DNA of 64,000 bases from contig NZ_JAOCZP010000010.1 in assembly GCF_025336525.1 (NCBI RefSeq), positions 1 through 64,000 of the forward strand, in the 5' to 3' direction. The notes under the pieces were generated by a model. It did not search any database, was not told the DNA's origin, and saw nothing but the letters and a program-made list of their open reading frames with translations. The position numbers were made by a program, and so were the translations under genes. Each line of letters opens with the position of its first letter. Position 1 is the stretch's first letter. Source of the stretch: Chelativorans salis. Lineage in GTDB: Bacteria > Pseudomonadota > Alphaproteobacteria > Rhizobiales > Rhizobiaceae. Positions 25,484-34,370 of the stretch are shown one piece after another.

Positions 25484-26920
25484 TTAGCCGACAACCACGG
25501 GATCGATCGGCCCCCGCGGGCCGCCGGTCGCAACTTCGACCGCGCGAGCAACCGCCAGTAGCCGAGCCTCGCCGCGGTGATGTCCGATAAGTTGGAGCCC
25601 GATTGGGAGACCGCCCTCGCTCAGGCCGACCGGAACCGAAATGGCAGGTAACGCGGTCGTGGTGGCGAGGAAGGAAAACCTCAGCCAGGAGATATAGTCC
25701 GTAAGCGGCACGCTATCGATTTCGGTCGGATATTCCTCTTCGACAGGACCCGGCATGAGCCCGACAACCGGGCAAGCGAGCACATCGAAGTCACGGAGGA
25801 AGCCGACAACATTGTCGAACAAGCGCGAGCGGTTCAGTTGGGCGTCGTAGACATCATCGATGCTGAGCTTGCGTCCAAACGCGATATTCTCGCTCAGGGT
25901 CCGCTTGAAATGCTTCTGGACCGCATCCGGTGCACGGCCGGGCAATGCGGCCCACAACATCGCCCGGAGGACGCGGTAGGTCCTGTCGAGATCGGGGAGC
26001 TCCGGGCAATCCTCAACCACCACGGCGCCCGCAGCCTCAGTCTTGCGCAGTGCGTCGCGGAGACAACCATCCATCTCCTGCGAAACGAGCCCGAAGCTGT
26101 TCATGTCGGCGGTAAAGGCGATACGGATGTTGGCGTCCGCCCGTTCCACCGCCTGTTGGTAGGACGTAGCGGGCGCGGGCCAGGAAAGCGGATCATCGGC
26201 GCTGAAGCCCGACATGGCGTCGAGAAACAGGGCGGTGTCGCGCACGCTGCGCGCCATCGGTCCTTGCACACCTTCGGTGTGGAATTTCATCAACTGCGGT
26301 CCGCCCCCGGCGACTCCCGGGCTGGGGCGCAGGCCGACGACGCCGCAATAGGCGGCCGGTGTGCGCAACGATCCGGCCAAGTCCGATCCATGAGCGAGCC
26401 AAACCTCGCCCGTTGCAAGCGCCGCAGCCGCACCACCCGAGGAGCCACCTGCATTCAGCTTCGTGTTCCACGGATTTCGGGTCATGCCGAAGATGTCGTT
26501 GAAGGTGTTGGCGCCGGCGCCGAATTCAGGCGTGTTCGTCTTTCCCACGACGATGGCACCGCGCGCCTCCAGCCGCTCTACGAGCGCGCCCGAGCGCTCG
26601 GGGACGTAGTCGGCCAGGCCCTTCGTGCCCATTGTCGTGCGGACGCCGCCCACCTCCATCAGATCCTTGATCGCAATCGGCAGGCCGCCGAGCCAGCCGG
26701 GCATTCCGGCATCGTCGCTGGAGATATCCCGCGCGGCTGCCTCCGCGCGGTCCCGGCACAAGGTTGGCATTGCGTTGATATGTGGCTCCACAGCCGCAAT
26801 GCGTGCGAAGGAAGCCTCAACCAGCTCTACCGGAGAAATTTCCCTTTTCTTCAAAAGGTCCACGATCTCGTGGGCCTCATACGCACACAGCTCCGGTCCG
26901 GTATAGGTTGGGAGAACCAT
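25484..26920 (-). CDS. Amidase (amidase-signature family)
   Basis: This is a 478-residue amidase with the full Ser-cisSer-Lys triad: Lys in LPIAIKDLMEVGG, the glycine/serine loop in NAGGSSGGAAAALATG and the nucleophile Ser region in HGSDLAGSLRTPAA. It cleaves a carboxamide to acid plus ammonia or amine; the substrate cannot be told. The ATG at 26920 was chosen because TGGAGG lies before it. A longer reading from TTG at 26968 has no ribosome site. It is 111 bases downstream of the aminotransferase gene on the same strand and may extend that operon. The gap 25331-25483 separates it from gntR. Confidence 0.88.
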   Translation of the reverse strand: MVLPTYTGPELCAYEAHEIVDLLKKREISPVELVEASFARIAAVEPHINAMPTLCRDRAEAAARDISSDDAGMPGWLGGLPIAIKDLMEVGGVRTTMGTKGLADYVPERSGALVERLEARGAIVVGKTNTPEFGAGANTFNDIFGMTRNPWNTKLNAGGSSGGAAAALATGEVWLAHGSDLAGSLRTPAAYCGVVGLRPSPGVAGGGPQLMKFHTEGVQGPMARSVRDTALFLDAMSGFSADDPLSWPAPATSYQQAVERADANIRIAFTADMNSFGLVSQEMDGCLRDALRKTEAAGAVVVEDCPELPDLDRTYRVLRAMLWAALPGRAPDAVQKHFKRTLSENIAFGRKLSIDDVYDAQLNRSRLFDNVVGFLRDFDVLACPVVGLMPGPVEEEYPTEIDSVPLTDYISWLRFSFLATTTALPAISVPVGLSEGGLPIGLQLIGHHRGEARLLAVARAVEVATGGPRGPIDPVVVG

Positions 26921-27031
26921 GTCGCTTGCCTCCAGATAGCAGGGCCGGCTGACCGCAATATTCGTCAATCCAGCAGGCAGTTTCCAAGGTCGAAATCTAC
27001 GCAGGTCGCTGCGCCCTGTCGGGCCATTCGC

Positions 27032-28381
27032 TCAGACTGTGGCAAGACCGGCATCGAGCGCCTCGCCTATTGTCTGCACCTCCTCGGCGGTCAAGATCAG
27101 CGGCGGCGAGAGGATGATGTTCGATCCGGAGACACGCAGCATGACGCCCGCCTCGTATGCGGCGTCGGAGACGCGCTTCATCACGCCCTTGTCGGCCGGC
27201 TTCTTGGTGGAGCGGTCGGAGACGAGTTCGAGTGCTGCCATCAGGCCCTTATAGCGGACGTCGCCGACAAGGTCGTGCTTGGCCTTCAAGTCCTCGAGCG
27301 CTGTGGCCAGTTCCAGCCCGCGCGCAGCGGCGTTCTCGTTCACTTTCAGCCGCCGTGTCTCGGCCAGCGCGGCGACGCCGGCGGCGCAGCCGACCGGATG
27401 GCCGGAATATGTGTAGCCATGGCCGATTGAACCGAAGCTCGACTTGTCAGCCTCGAATACCTCGGCCACCGCGCCGCTGATCAGGGTGGCGCCGAGGGGG
27501 AAGTAGCCCGATGTGATGGCCTTTGCGATGGTCATCATGTCCGGCTTGACGTTGCTCAGCCGCGATCCTGACCACGCGCCGGTGCGCCCGAAGCCGGTCA
27601 CCACCTCGTCTGCGATCAGAAGGATCTCGTGGCGGTCGCAGATGTCGCGCACCAGCGGCATGAAGCTTTCATGCGGTACGATCACGCCGCCCGCCCCCAA
27701 CACGGGCTCCATGATGAAGGCGGCGATGGTGTCGGCGCCCTGGAAAGCGATCTCGTCTTCGAGCGCGTTGGCGCACAGTCGCGCCAGCTTCTGCGGATCA
27801 GTTTCGTCGAACGGGTTGCGATAGGTGTAGGGCGCGGGAATGTGGTAGACGCCCGGCAGCAGCGGTTCGTAGTTGCGGCGGAAATTGGCATTGCCGTTGA
27901 CCGAGGCGCCGCCGAAATGCGTACCGTGATAGCCCTTCTTCAGCGCCAGGAACTTGGTGCGGTCACCCTGCCGCCGGATTTTCCAATATTGCCGCGCCAG
28001 CCTCAGCGCCGACTCCACCGAGTCGGAGCCGCCGGAGGTGAAGAAGGCGCGCGCCATGCCCTCCGGCTCGAACCACTGTGTGAGTTCCCACGCGAGCTCG
28101 ATGGATGGCCCCGTCGACGTGCCGCGAAAGCCGGAATAGTAGGGCAGCATATCGAGTTGCGCGGCAATCGCTGCTTTCACCGGCTCGCAGCTATAACCGA
28201 GGTTGACGTTCCAAAGACCGCCCACAGCATCGAGCACGGTGCGGCCTTCGAGATCCGTCACGTGGGCGCCCTGCCCTTCCATGACGACACGCGGCGGGTT
28301 CGCGCGCATATCGGCCGGGTGCGCCATGGGGTGCCATATCTGCTTGGCGTTGTTTTCGGCGAGAAAGTTGGTGTCGCGCAT
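27032..28381 (-). CDS. Class III aminotransferase (omega-amino acid type)
   Basis: This is a 449-residue PLP enzyme of fold type I, class III. Motifs are HPMAHPADMRANPPRVVMEG, FFTSGGSDSVESALRLARQY, LLIADEVVTGFGRTG (with the PLP ring Asp) and the Schiff-base lysine in TIAKAITSGYFPLGA, then SIGHGYTYSGHPVGCAA. It resembles omega-amino-acid:pyruvate transaminases that act on beta-alanine, GABA or diamines. The start at 28381 gives the usual MRDTNFLAENNAKQIWHPM. It sits 16 bases after a HAD gene and near a divergent aldehyde dehydrogenase, consistent with amine to aldehyde to acid oxidation. Confidence 0.9.
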   Translation of the reverse strand: MRDTNFLAENNAKQIWHPMAHPADMRANPPRVVMEGQGAHVTDLEGRTVLDAVGGLWNVNLGYSCEPVKAAIAAQLDMLPYYSGFRGTSTGPSIELAWELTQWFEPEGMARAFFTSGGSDSVESALRLARQYWKIRRQGDRTKFLALKKGYHGTHFGGASVNGNANFRRNYEPLLPGVYHIPAPYTYRNPFDETDPQKLARLCANALEDEIAFQGADTIAAFIMEPVLGAGGVIVPHESFMPLVRDICDRHEILLIADEVVTGFGRTGAWSGSRLSNVKPDMMTIAKAITSGYFPLGATLISGAVAEVFEADKSSFGSIGHGYTYSGHPVGCAAGVAALAETRRLKVNENAAARGLELATALEDLKAKHDLVGDVRYKGLMAALELVSDRSTKKPADKGVMKRVSDAAYEAGVMLRVSGSNIILSPPLILTAEEVQTIGEALDAGLATV

Positions 28382-28397
28382 GTTTGCTCCCTGTCTG

Positions 28398-29060
28398 TCA
28401 GTCCCCGAAGGCGAGGCCGAAATGGGCGAGCGCTTCGGAATAGGATTTATGGGGATCGCCGACATCGAAATGAACAGTACGCATTCCGGCTGCCGTCGCG
28501 CCGTCGATGTTGCGCTTCTGATCGTCGACAAAGACGCAGGCCCCGGCCGGCAGGTCCAGGGTGGAGGTCACGGCGGCGTAGGTGAGCGGATCGGGCTTCA
28601 GGATGCCGGTGTAGGTCGCGTCGACAATCGTGTCGAACAGCGAAAGCAGCGGCAGCCGGCGGCGGAAATCAGCGCCATAGAAAAGGTCGAGCTCGTTCGA
28701 CAGGACTGCCAGGCGCACACCCGATTCACTGGCCATGCGGATCGTGCGCTCGGCCTCCGGCCGCACCACGGCTTCCGGATCGGCGCCGCGGGCGCGCTGG
28801 ACGAAGGTCTCCATCTGCTCCCAGTCTTCGCCCACCAGCCGTCCGACCTCGCGCGTGCGCGCCCGCCAATAGTCGCGTTCGCTGATTTCATCCGCCTGCA
28901 TGGCCTGCCAGAGCTGGTCCGTCTCGGGCGCGAACGGACCGCGCCACGTCAGCGTGCCGGCGGGAATCCCCAGCGCCTCCTCCGTCAGATCATGCGTCTC
29001 GAACAGGGTGCGCGTGACCACGCCGCCGAAGTCGAGGACAAGGGCCTGCGGACGGGTCAT
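28398..29060 (-). CDS. HAD-superfamily hydrolase
   Basis: This is a 220-residue HAD hydrolase. Motif I is LDFGGVVTRTLFE: the nucleophile Asp is present but the usual second Asp two positions on is Gly, as in haloacid-dehalogenase-like and some phosphatase-like subgroups. Motif II is VLSNE, the Lys is in GILKPDPLTY, and motif IV is CVFVDDQKRNIDGA. The start ATG overlaps the Tm-1-like gene stop by four bases (ATGA). It is probably cytoplasmic; the substrate is unknown. The double-Asp absence argues against a classical phosphotransfer phosphatase. Confidence 0.85.
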   Translation of the reverse strand: MTRPQALVLDFGGVVTRTLFETHDLTEEALGIPAGTLTWRGPFAPETDQLWQAMQADEISERDYWRARTREVGRLVGEDWEQMETFVQRARGADPEAVVRPEAERTIRMASESGVRLAVLSNELDLFYGADFRRRLPLLSLFDTIVDATYTGILKPDPLTYAAVTSTLDLPAGACVFVDDQKRNIDGATAAGMRTVHFDVGDPHKSYSEALAHFGLAFGD

Positions 29061-30313
29061 GTCGCAGCCTGCCGTTCCGAAACGCCGGATGGGACCACAC
29101 CTTCCTTGACCCAAGCATCGAAGATCGAAAGCGCCTTGTCGATGAAGGCCCTGCTGTTGATGTGCTCCGGGATCTCATGAAGATCGACTTTCTCGGGCAC
29201 GCTGCGGCGCATCTCGTCCACGAAGGCCGCAAGCGCCTCCGGCTCGTAGAGCGGCTCGCCTTGCCTGTCCCATTCCTGAATGCCGCCCGCCGGCAGGATG
29301 AAGGCTGCGGGCCCCTTGGCAGCGGCCAGCTTCGCACCAATCTCCCGTGCGATGCCGCGCCGCGCCTCACTGTCGCTCGTGACGGAGGCAAGCAGACGGT
29401 TGTGCGCGTGATAAGGCCGATCGGCAAAACGCTTCGGCACGGGCTGCCACGTGGGAAAATCGACCATGTCGATGGCACCGGGAGCGACGATCTGCGGCAA
29501 ACCTGCGCGGCCTGCATTTTCCAACCGGTCGGCGCCGGAGGTCACGACCGAATCGGCCAGATGGTTCGCCAATTCCTGCAGGCTGAAATCCATGACAGCG
29601 GCGAACCCGCGCTGGGCGGCAATCGCCTCCAGCGCCCGGCCACCCATGCCCGTCGTGTGAAAGATGACCACCTCGTAGCCGCGTTTTTCCAGCTCTGGCT
29701 TCAGCGTCGTCATATAGCTCAGGCAGCTCTTGCCCAACGAGCTGATCGCGACGACCGGCCGCTCCCGGCTTGGTTGCTCGGCCACGCGCGCCGCGCCGAC
29801 CACTGCGCCGCAAGCCTGCGACAGCACGGCCTTGCAGGTGGAGTTCAGCCCGTAGAGCCCGCCGGCCCACAGGATCATCATCAGGTCCGTGGCAATGCGC
29901 TCTGGCGGGATGAGGTGCGAGTAGGCAATGGTAGAGACCACGAATTTCGGCACGCCGAGTGGCAGCGCCAGGGCGACGTCCAAGGCCAGATCGGTCCCCA
30001 TCGTGCCTCCGAGCGCGATGATGCCGTCGATTTCGCCACGCTCGCGAAGCTCCTTCGCCAAGCGCGATGCGCCGGCTGCCATCAGCGTCATCGCACTGTT
30101 TTCGTCGCCTGAATCGATGATTGCCGTGATCGTGGTATCGGCTGCGGCGGCAACCGCATGCTTGTCGTATTCCGGCGTATAGGGCGGGTCGCCAAGCACG
30201 CTGACGTCTAGCATGACGGGCGCACCGCCCGCCTCGCGCACTTTCGCCCGCATGAAATCGAGCTCGTCCGCCTTGGTGTCACCGGTCCCGATGATCAGGA
30301 TCCGTGGCTGCAT
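29057..30313 (-). CDS. Tm-1-like ATP-binding domain protein (UPF0261)
   Basis: This is a 418-residue protein of the Tm-1/UPF0261 family. Typical pieces are MQPRILIIGTGDTKADELDF, VLGDPPYTPEYDKHAVA, IALGGTMGTDLALDVA, VSTIAYSHLIPPERIATDL and FHTTGMGGRALEAIA. The plant member Tm-1 binds ATP and inhibits a viral replicase; bacterial members have no agreed function. Bacterial homologues often adjoin a TIM-barrel PEP-hydrolase-like gene, which is absent here. The inner ATG at 30313 fits the family start better than 30334. It lies 17 bases after iclR and overlaps the HAD gene. Confidence 0.88.
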   Translation of the reverse strand: MQPRILIIGTGDTKADELDFMRAKVREAGGAPVMLDVSVLGDPPYTPEYDKHAVAAAADTTITAIIDSGDENSAMTLMAAGASRLAKELRERGEIDGIIALGGTMGTDLALDVALALPLGVPKFVVSTIAYSHLIPPERIATDLMMILWAGGLYGLNSTCKAVLSQACGAVVGAARVAEQPSRERPVVAISSLGKSCLSYMTTLKPELEKRGYEVVIFHTTGMGGRALEAIAAQRGFAAVMDFSLQELANHLADSVVTSGADRLENAGRAGLPQIVAPGAIDMVDFPTWQPVPKRFADRPYHAHNRLLASVTSDSEARRGIAREIGAKLAAAKGPAAFILPAGGIQEWDRQGEPLYEPEALAAFVDEMRRSVPEKVDLHEIPEHINSRAFIDKALSIFDAWVKEGVVPSGVSERQAAT

Positions 30314-30330
30314 GTCCGTTACCTCCCTCG

Positions 30331-31107
30331 TCATGCAATAGCCCTGGTTTCGAGAGCTTCGAAGCTTTCGCCGTTGAGCCTCTCACTGATTTCGCGCGCC
30401 GCGGCCGCGACGGCCTTGCCGCGCTCCGTGGCGGCCGCCTTCGGTGTGCGCACCACGGGGGCGGCGATGGCCAACGTTCCGATGGAGTAGCCGTCCGTCC
30501 CCAGGATCGCCGCGCCCACGCTGATGACGCCCTCCTCATAGCCCTGGTCGCTGATGGAAAATCCGCGCTTGCGCGTGGCCTCGATCAAGCTCGCGAGATC
30601 TGCCGGATCGGTGACCGTACGCGAGGTGAAGGGAGCGAGCGGCTCGGCCATCGCCGTCTCCAACACCGGCTCCCGCGCATGCGCCAGAAAGGCAATGCCC
30701 GAGGCTGTCGAGTGGAGCGGAAGATATTCACCGACATTGACATTGACGCGGTTGGCGCGCGCCGGATGCTCCACATGGACGGTGAGCAGAAATCCATTGC
30801 TGGCCTCCGACAGGTGCACGGTCTCGGCCGTCGTCGCGGCCAGATCGCGAATGAAGGGCAGCGCGGTTTGAAGAAGCGGGAACCGTGCCTCGCGGATGCG
30901 CGCCAGCCGCGTGAGGCCGGCGCCCAGTCGGTAAAAGCGCGTTTCGGAATCCTGCTCGACAAAGCCATGCTGCGTCAGCGAAACCAGGAGGCGCCGCGTG
31001 GTCGCCTTGTCGAATCCAGAGCGGCGCGCAATCTCCGTAAGACCGAGTTCCGGCTCATCGACGCTGAACAGCTCAAGCAGCGAAATCGCTTTGCTGACCG
31101 TGCTCAA
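30331..31107 (-). CDS. IclR-family transcriptional regulator
   Basis: This is a 258-residue regulator with an N-terminal winged helix (STVSKAISLLELFSVDEPE, LGLTEIARRSGFDKATTRRL) and a GAF-like IclR effector domain (VHLSEASNGFLLTVHVEHPA, LPLHSTASGIAFLAHA, GYEEGVISVGAAILG). The TTG at 31107 was taken as start because AGGAGGGATGC precedes it; an ATG at 31131 would put that ribosome site inside the gene. It is divergent from tctC, 158 bases away, with a perfect inverted repeat between. It is likely the local switch for both arms of the catabolic island; the effector is unknown. Confidence 0.9.
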   Translation of the reverse strand: MSTVSKAISLLELFSVDEPELGLTEIARRSGFDKATTRRLLVSLTQHGFVEQDSETRFYRLGAGLTRLARIREARFPLLQTALPFIRDLAATTAETVHLSEASNGFLLTVHVEHPARANRVNVNVGEYLPLHSTASGIAFLAHAREPVLETAMAEPLAPFTSRTVTDPADLASLIEATRKRGFSISDQGYEEGVISVGAAILGTDGYSIGTLAIAAPVVRTPKAAATERGKAVAAAAREISERLNGESFEALETRAIA

Positions 31108-31182
31108 GCATCCCTCCTCGCCTTTTTGCAATCCTGGTGTCGAATTTCAGGTTGACAGGTAGCAAATTGGTTTGCAAGTCTA

Positions 31183-31205
31183 TATTTGAAATAAGAGTTC
31201 AAATA
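31183..31205. promoter_or_regulatory. Candidate IclR operator between iclR and tctC
   Basis: TATTTGAA at 31183-31190 and TTCAAATA at 31198-31205 form a perfect 8-bp inverted repeat with a 7-base spacer; a shorter GTTCA/TGAAC pair overlaps its right arm. It lies next to a TATATT sequence. Position in the divergent gap fits a site for the IclR protein, as in other IclR systems. Confidence 0.6.
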
Positions 31206-31265
31206 ATGAACCGATGAAAATAAGGGGAATGCGGGTGGCTGGCCCGCACAACAGGGAGTTGAAGC

Positions 31266-32207
31266 ATGCGAAAACTGATAGGCGTTCTGCTGACGGGCAC
31301 TGCGCTGGCACTGGCCGCCGCCGGCGCTGCTTACGCGGACTATCCCGAGCGCCCGGTCACCTTCATCGTGCCGTGGCCGCCAGGGGATCTCGAGGACCAA
31401 CTGACGCGCGTCATCGCCGAGGAGATGCAGCGCGAGACGGGCGTTCCGGCCAAGGTGGTGAACCGGCCCGGAGGCGGCGGGATCGAGGGCGCGACGGCCG
31501 TCTCGCAGGCTGACGCGGATGGCTACACGATCGGCTCCTTCGTCATCGACATCCCGACGATGCATGTCATCAAGGGCAATGCCGAATATACGCGCGACAC
31601 ATTCGAGCCGATCGGCATTTTCCTGACCTATCCCTTCGCGCTCGTCGCGCCCGCGGATGCGCCCTACTCCAATCTCAGCGAGCTTGCCGAATACGCCAAG
31701 TCCAATCCGGTTCGCCTCGGCCACTTCGGTTATGACTTGGTGCCCACCATGGCGACGTTTGCCGCGGCGCAGGAACACGGCTTCTCCTTCAGCACCGATG
31801 CCGCTTTCGACTCGCTCGATTGCTCGACACTGGCGACCGGCGACGTGGATGTGATGAATACCACGATGGCGACGGTGCTCGGCTGCCTGGAAGATGTGAA
31901 GGTGCTGGCGGCCTATACGGACGAGCCGCTTTCCATCAAACCCGACGCACCACTCCTTTCCGAGCAGGTGCCGGGCCTCGACATCACCCTGTGGAACGGG
32001 CTCTTCGTACCGAAGGGTACGCCGCAGGAGGTGAAGGACAAGATCGCGGAGATCGCCGAAAAGGCCGTTCAATCCGACAAGGCCCAGGACATAGCGAAAG
32101 CCACGGGCGCCGGCGTCTATTGGACGGGCGCGGACGAGGCGGCGAAGCGCATCGATGAAGACTATGCGGCCGCCGAAGCGCTCGTCGAATCCGTGCAAGG
32201 AAAATGA
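31266..32207 (+). CDS. tctC: Tripartite tricarboxylate transporter, binding protein
   Basis: This is a 313-residue periplasmic binding protein of the TctC/Bug family. The signal peptide is MRKLIGVLLTGTALALAAAG, cleaved near residue 23 before DYPERPVTFIVPWPPGDLED. Further marks are GVPAKVVNRPGGGGIEGAT and NGLFVPKGTPQEVKDKIAEI. Bug proteins bind carboxylates or amino-acid-like anions; the Asp-carboxylate loop is PWPPGDLEDQL rather than the common PFPAGG, which hints at a different ligand. GGGAGTTGAAGC precedes the ATG. It heads the seven-gene rightward operon. Confidence 0.9.
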   Translation: MRKLIGVLLTGTALALAAAGAAYADYPERPVTFIVPWPPGDLEDQLTRVIAEEMQRETGVPAKVVNRPGGGGIEGATAVSQADADGYTIGSFVIDIPTMHVIKGNAEYTRDTFEPIGIFLTYPFALVAPADAPYSNLSELAEYAKSNPVRLGHFGYDLVPTMATFAAAQEHGFSFSTDAAFDSLDCSTLATGDVDVMNTTMATVLGCLEDVKVLAAYTDEPLSIKPDAPLLSEQVPGLDITLWNGLFVPKGTPQEVKDKIAEIAEKAVQSDKAQDIAKATGAGVYWTGADEAAKRIDEDYAAAEALVESVQGK

Positions 32208-32215
32208 AGCTCTCG

Positions 32216-32246
32216 CGGCGCGCCTTTCATAGGGCGCGCCGTTTTT
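32216..32246 (+). terminator. Hairpin with T tract between tctC and tctB
   Basis: CGGCGCGCC at 32216-32224 pairs with GGCGCGCCG at 32233-32241 and is followed directly by TTTTT. It is a classical intrinsic terminator or attenuator placed between the binding-protein gene and the permease genes. Some transcripts should stop here, giving more TctC than TctBA. Confidence 0.8.
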
Positions 32247-32265
32247 CCATCCGCCGGAGATGGTA

Positions 32266-32856
32266 ATGACCCACAGCGGCCCGGCCGGAACCGAACCCGA
32301 GATCGTCGAGGATAAGCCAGAGGATGTCGCCCCGCCGCCCGCGGAAGGGCTGGCTGCCCTCGTCTTCACCGGGATTGCCCTGATCCTGCTGGTGCTGGCG
32401 CCCGTTGAGACCCAGCCACAGCCGGCGGACAGGGGCTGGTATCTGGCGCCGGTCAACTGGCCGGTGATCAGTCTTCTGCTCGCGGCTATATCCGGCGCCG
32501 TTCTGAGCTGGCAATTCTTCGCCGAGTACGGCGCAACGACGGACAAGGCCCTGTTCCGGCGACAGGCATTCAGCGCTTTCGACGGGCTCGGCAGGGCGCT
32601 GGAATACAGTTTCTGGTTCTGCCTTTACCTGATCGGCATAAGCTATCTCGGCTTCGCCCTCGCAACACTCGCCTTCATGCAACTCGTCATCTGGCGGGCC
32701 GGACTGCGTGGCCCGAAATGGGTACTGACGGCCGCTCTGATGACGGTGGCCATCGTGGTCATCTTCCGGCTCGGCATCGGGCTCTGGTTCCCGCTGGCAC
32801 CGATCTTCAAGCTATTGCCAGCCTGGGTGGGCAACACCTTCGGGAGCGTGCTGTGA
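32266..32856 (+). CDS. tctB: Tripartite tricarboxylate transporter, small permease
   Basis: This is a 196-residue membrane protein with four segments (GLAALVFTGIALILLVLA, WPVISLLLAAISGAVL, YSFWFCLYLIGISYLGF, ALMTVAIVVIFRLGIGLWF), as in TctB. The ATG at 32266, two codons inside the longest frame, sits five bases after GGAGA and was preferred. The stop overlaps the tctA GTG start by four bases (GTGA). Confidence 0.87.
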   Translation: MTHSGPAGTEPEIVEDKPEDVAPPPAEGLAALVFTGIALILLVLAPVETQPQPADRGWYLAPVNWPVISLLLAAISGAVLSWQFFAEYGATTDKALFRRQAFSAFDGLGRALEYSFWFCLYLIGISYLGFALATLAFMQLVIWRAGLRGPKWVLTAALMTVAIVVIFRLGIGLWFPLAPIFKLLPAWVGNTFGSVL

Positions 32857-34367
32857 TCGAAACATTTCTGCTCGGCCTGGAGAATGTCGCGCAATGGCAG
32901 GTGATTCTGGCGCTTCTGTTCGGCGCATTGCTGGGCATCATGGTTGGCGCCGTTCCCGGACTGGAGCCGGCGGGTGCCATGGCAATCCTCCTGCCCTTCA
33001 GCCTGCAGCTCGAGCCGCTGCCGGGCGTCATGCTGCTGCTCGGTGCTTATGGCGGCGCCTGGTATGGGGGCGCGATTCCGGCCATCCTGATCCGCGTTCC
33101 CGGCACGCCCGTCAATGTGCTGACCACCTATGACGGCTACCCGATGGCCAAGCGCGGCGAGCCGCACCGGGCGCTGTCGCTTGCCTACTCCTCCTCGTTC
33201 GTCGGCGGCATAGTCTCGGTGCTCGCGCTTGTCCTGCTTGCGCCCTATCTGGCCACTGTCGCTGCGCGTTTCGGCGCGCCGGAATATGCGATGGTCGCCA
33301 TTCTCGCCTTGGTTTCCGTGCTGCTTGCCCATCAAAAGCACGTCGTCGCGGCGATCCTGTCGCTGGGCTTTGGCCTGTTCCTGGGGTCTGTCGGGTTCGA
33401 ATCCCCGTTCAATACGCAACGCTATACCTTTGATCAGCAATGGCTTCTGGGCGGTATTCCGATGGTGCCGGTGGTCATCGGCCTGTTCGCCATGTCGCAG
33501 GCTTTCGTGCTGCTCGACAAGGAAAGCCCGACCGGACAGGCCAAGAGCTTTACCCAGCGCAACCGCTTTCGAGGCCTGATGGAGGTCTTCTGCTATCCGC
33601 GCACCCTGGCGCGCTCTTCGGGGCTCGGTGTCACCATGGGCCTGTTGCCGGGCGTGGGCGAGTTCGGCGCGCAATTCCTTTCCTATTCGCTCGCCCGGCG
33701 TTTTTCAAAGAAGCCGGAAGAGTTCGGCAAGGGCTCCCCCGAAGGTCTGATCGCGTCCGAAAGTTCGATCAACGCCTGCACCTGCACGGTTCTCGTTCCG
33801 CTCTTGTCGCTCGGCATTCCGGCCGACCCGCTGATGGCGATGCTTCTCGCCGTCTTCATGATCCACAATATCATTCCCGGCCCGCAACTCTTTGCCGAGC
33901 ATCCGGATTTCATCTCCGGGCTTTATATATCGCTCTTCTTGCTCAATGTTATCGTGCTTGTTTTCCTGCTCTTTGCGACGAAGCACATTGTGAAACTGTC
34001 GCGGATCAACCCGAAGATCATCGGCGCGACCATTCTCGTGCTGGCGCTTATCGGCTCCTACACGCAGAATTACCGGCTTTCCGATGCGCTGATCACGGTG
34101 ATCTTCGCCATCATCGGACGCTTCATGCTGCGGAACGGCATTCCCGCCTTCCCGCTGGTTATCGGCCTGGTGCTCGGACCGATACTGGAAGTGCGGCTGA
34201 AACAGTCCCTCAGCCTCTCCAACGGCGATCCGACGACTTTTCTCACACGGCCGATCGCGGCGACGCTGCTTGCGCTCGCCGTTACCGCGGTCGTCCTCTT
34301 CACCGTCTCGCAGGTCCGCGCCGCACGGGCGCGGCCGAAGCAATCCCTCAGATCGAACGAGAGCTAA
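32853..34367 (+). CDS. tctA: Tripartite tricarboxylate transporter, large permease
   Basis: This is a 504-residue permease with about 11-12 membrane segments. The GTG start at 32853 (VIETFLLGLENVAQWQ) is coupled to tctB. Family signatures are GIMVGAVPGLEPAGAMAIL, GGAWYGGAIPAILIRVPGTP, GLLPGVGEFGAQFLSYSLA and LSLGIPADPLMAMLLA. It carries out ion-driven uptake together with TctB. It ends three bases before the aldehyde dehydrogenase gene, so transporter and enzymes share one mRNA. Confidence 0.92.
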   Translation: MIETFLLGLENVAQWQVILALLFGALLGIMVGAVPGLEPAGAMAILLPFSLQLEPLPGVMLLLGAYGGAWYGGAIPAILIRVPGTPVNVLTTYDGYPMAKRGEPHRALSLAYSSSFVGGIVSVLALVLLAPYLATVAARFGAPEYAMVAILALVSVLLAHQKHVVAAILSLGFGLFLGSVGFESPFNTQRYTFDQQWLLGGIPMVPVVIGLFAMSQAFVLLDKESPTGQAKSFTQRNRFRGLMEVFCYPRTLARSSGLGVTMGLLPGVGEFGAQFLSYSLARRFSKKPEEFGKGSPEGLIASESSINACTCTVLVPLLSLGIPADPLMAMLLAVFMIHNIIPGPQLFAEHPDFISGLYISLFLLNVIVLVFLLFATKHIVKLSRINPKIIGATILVLALIGSYTQNYRLSDALITVIFAIIGRFMLRNGIPAFPLVIGLVLGPILEVRLKQSLSLSNGDPTTFLTRPIAATLLALAVTAVVLFTVSQVRAARARPKQSLRSNES

Positions 34368-34370
34368 GTC

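Noticed and set aside
25838-27430. A 530-codon open frame on the plus strand
   Set aside because: It is the shadow of the amidase and aminotransferase genes, which have full catalytic motifs on the other strand.
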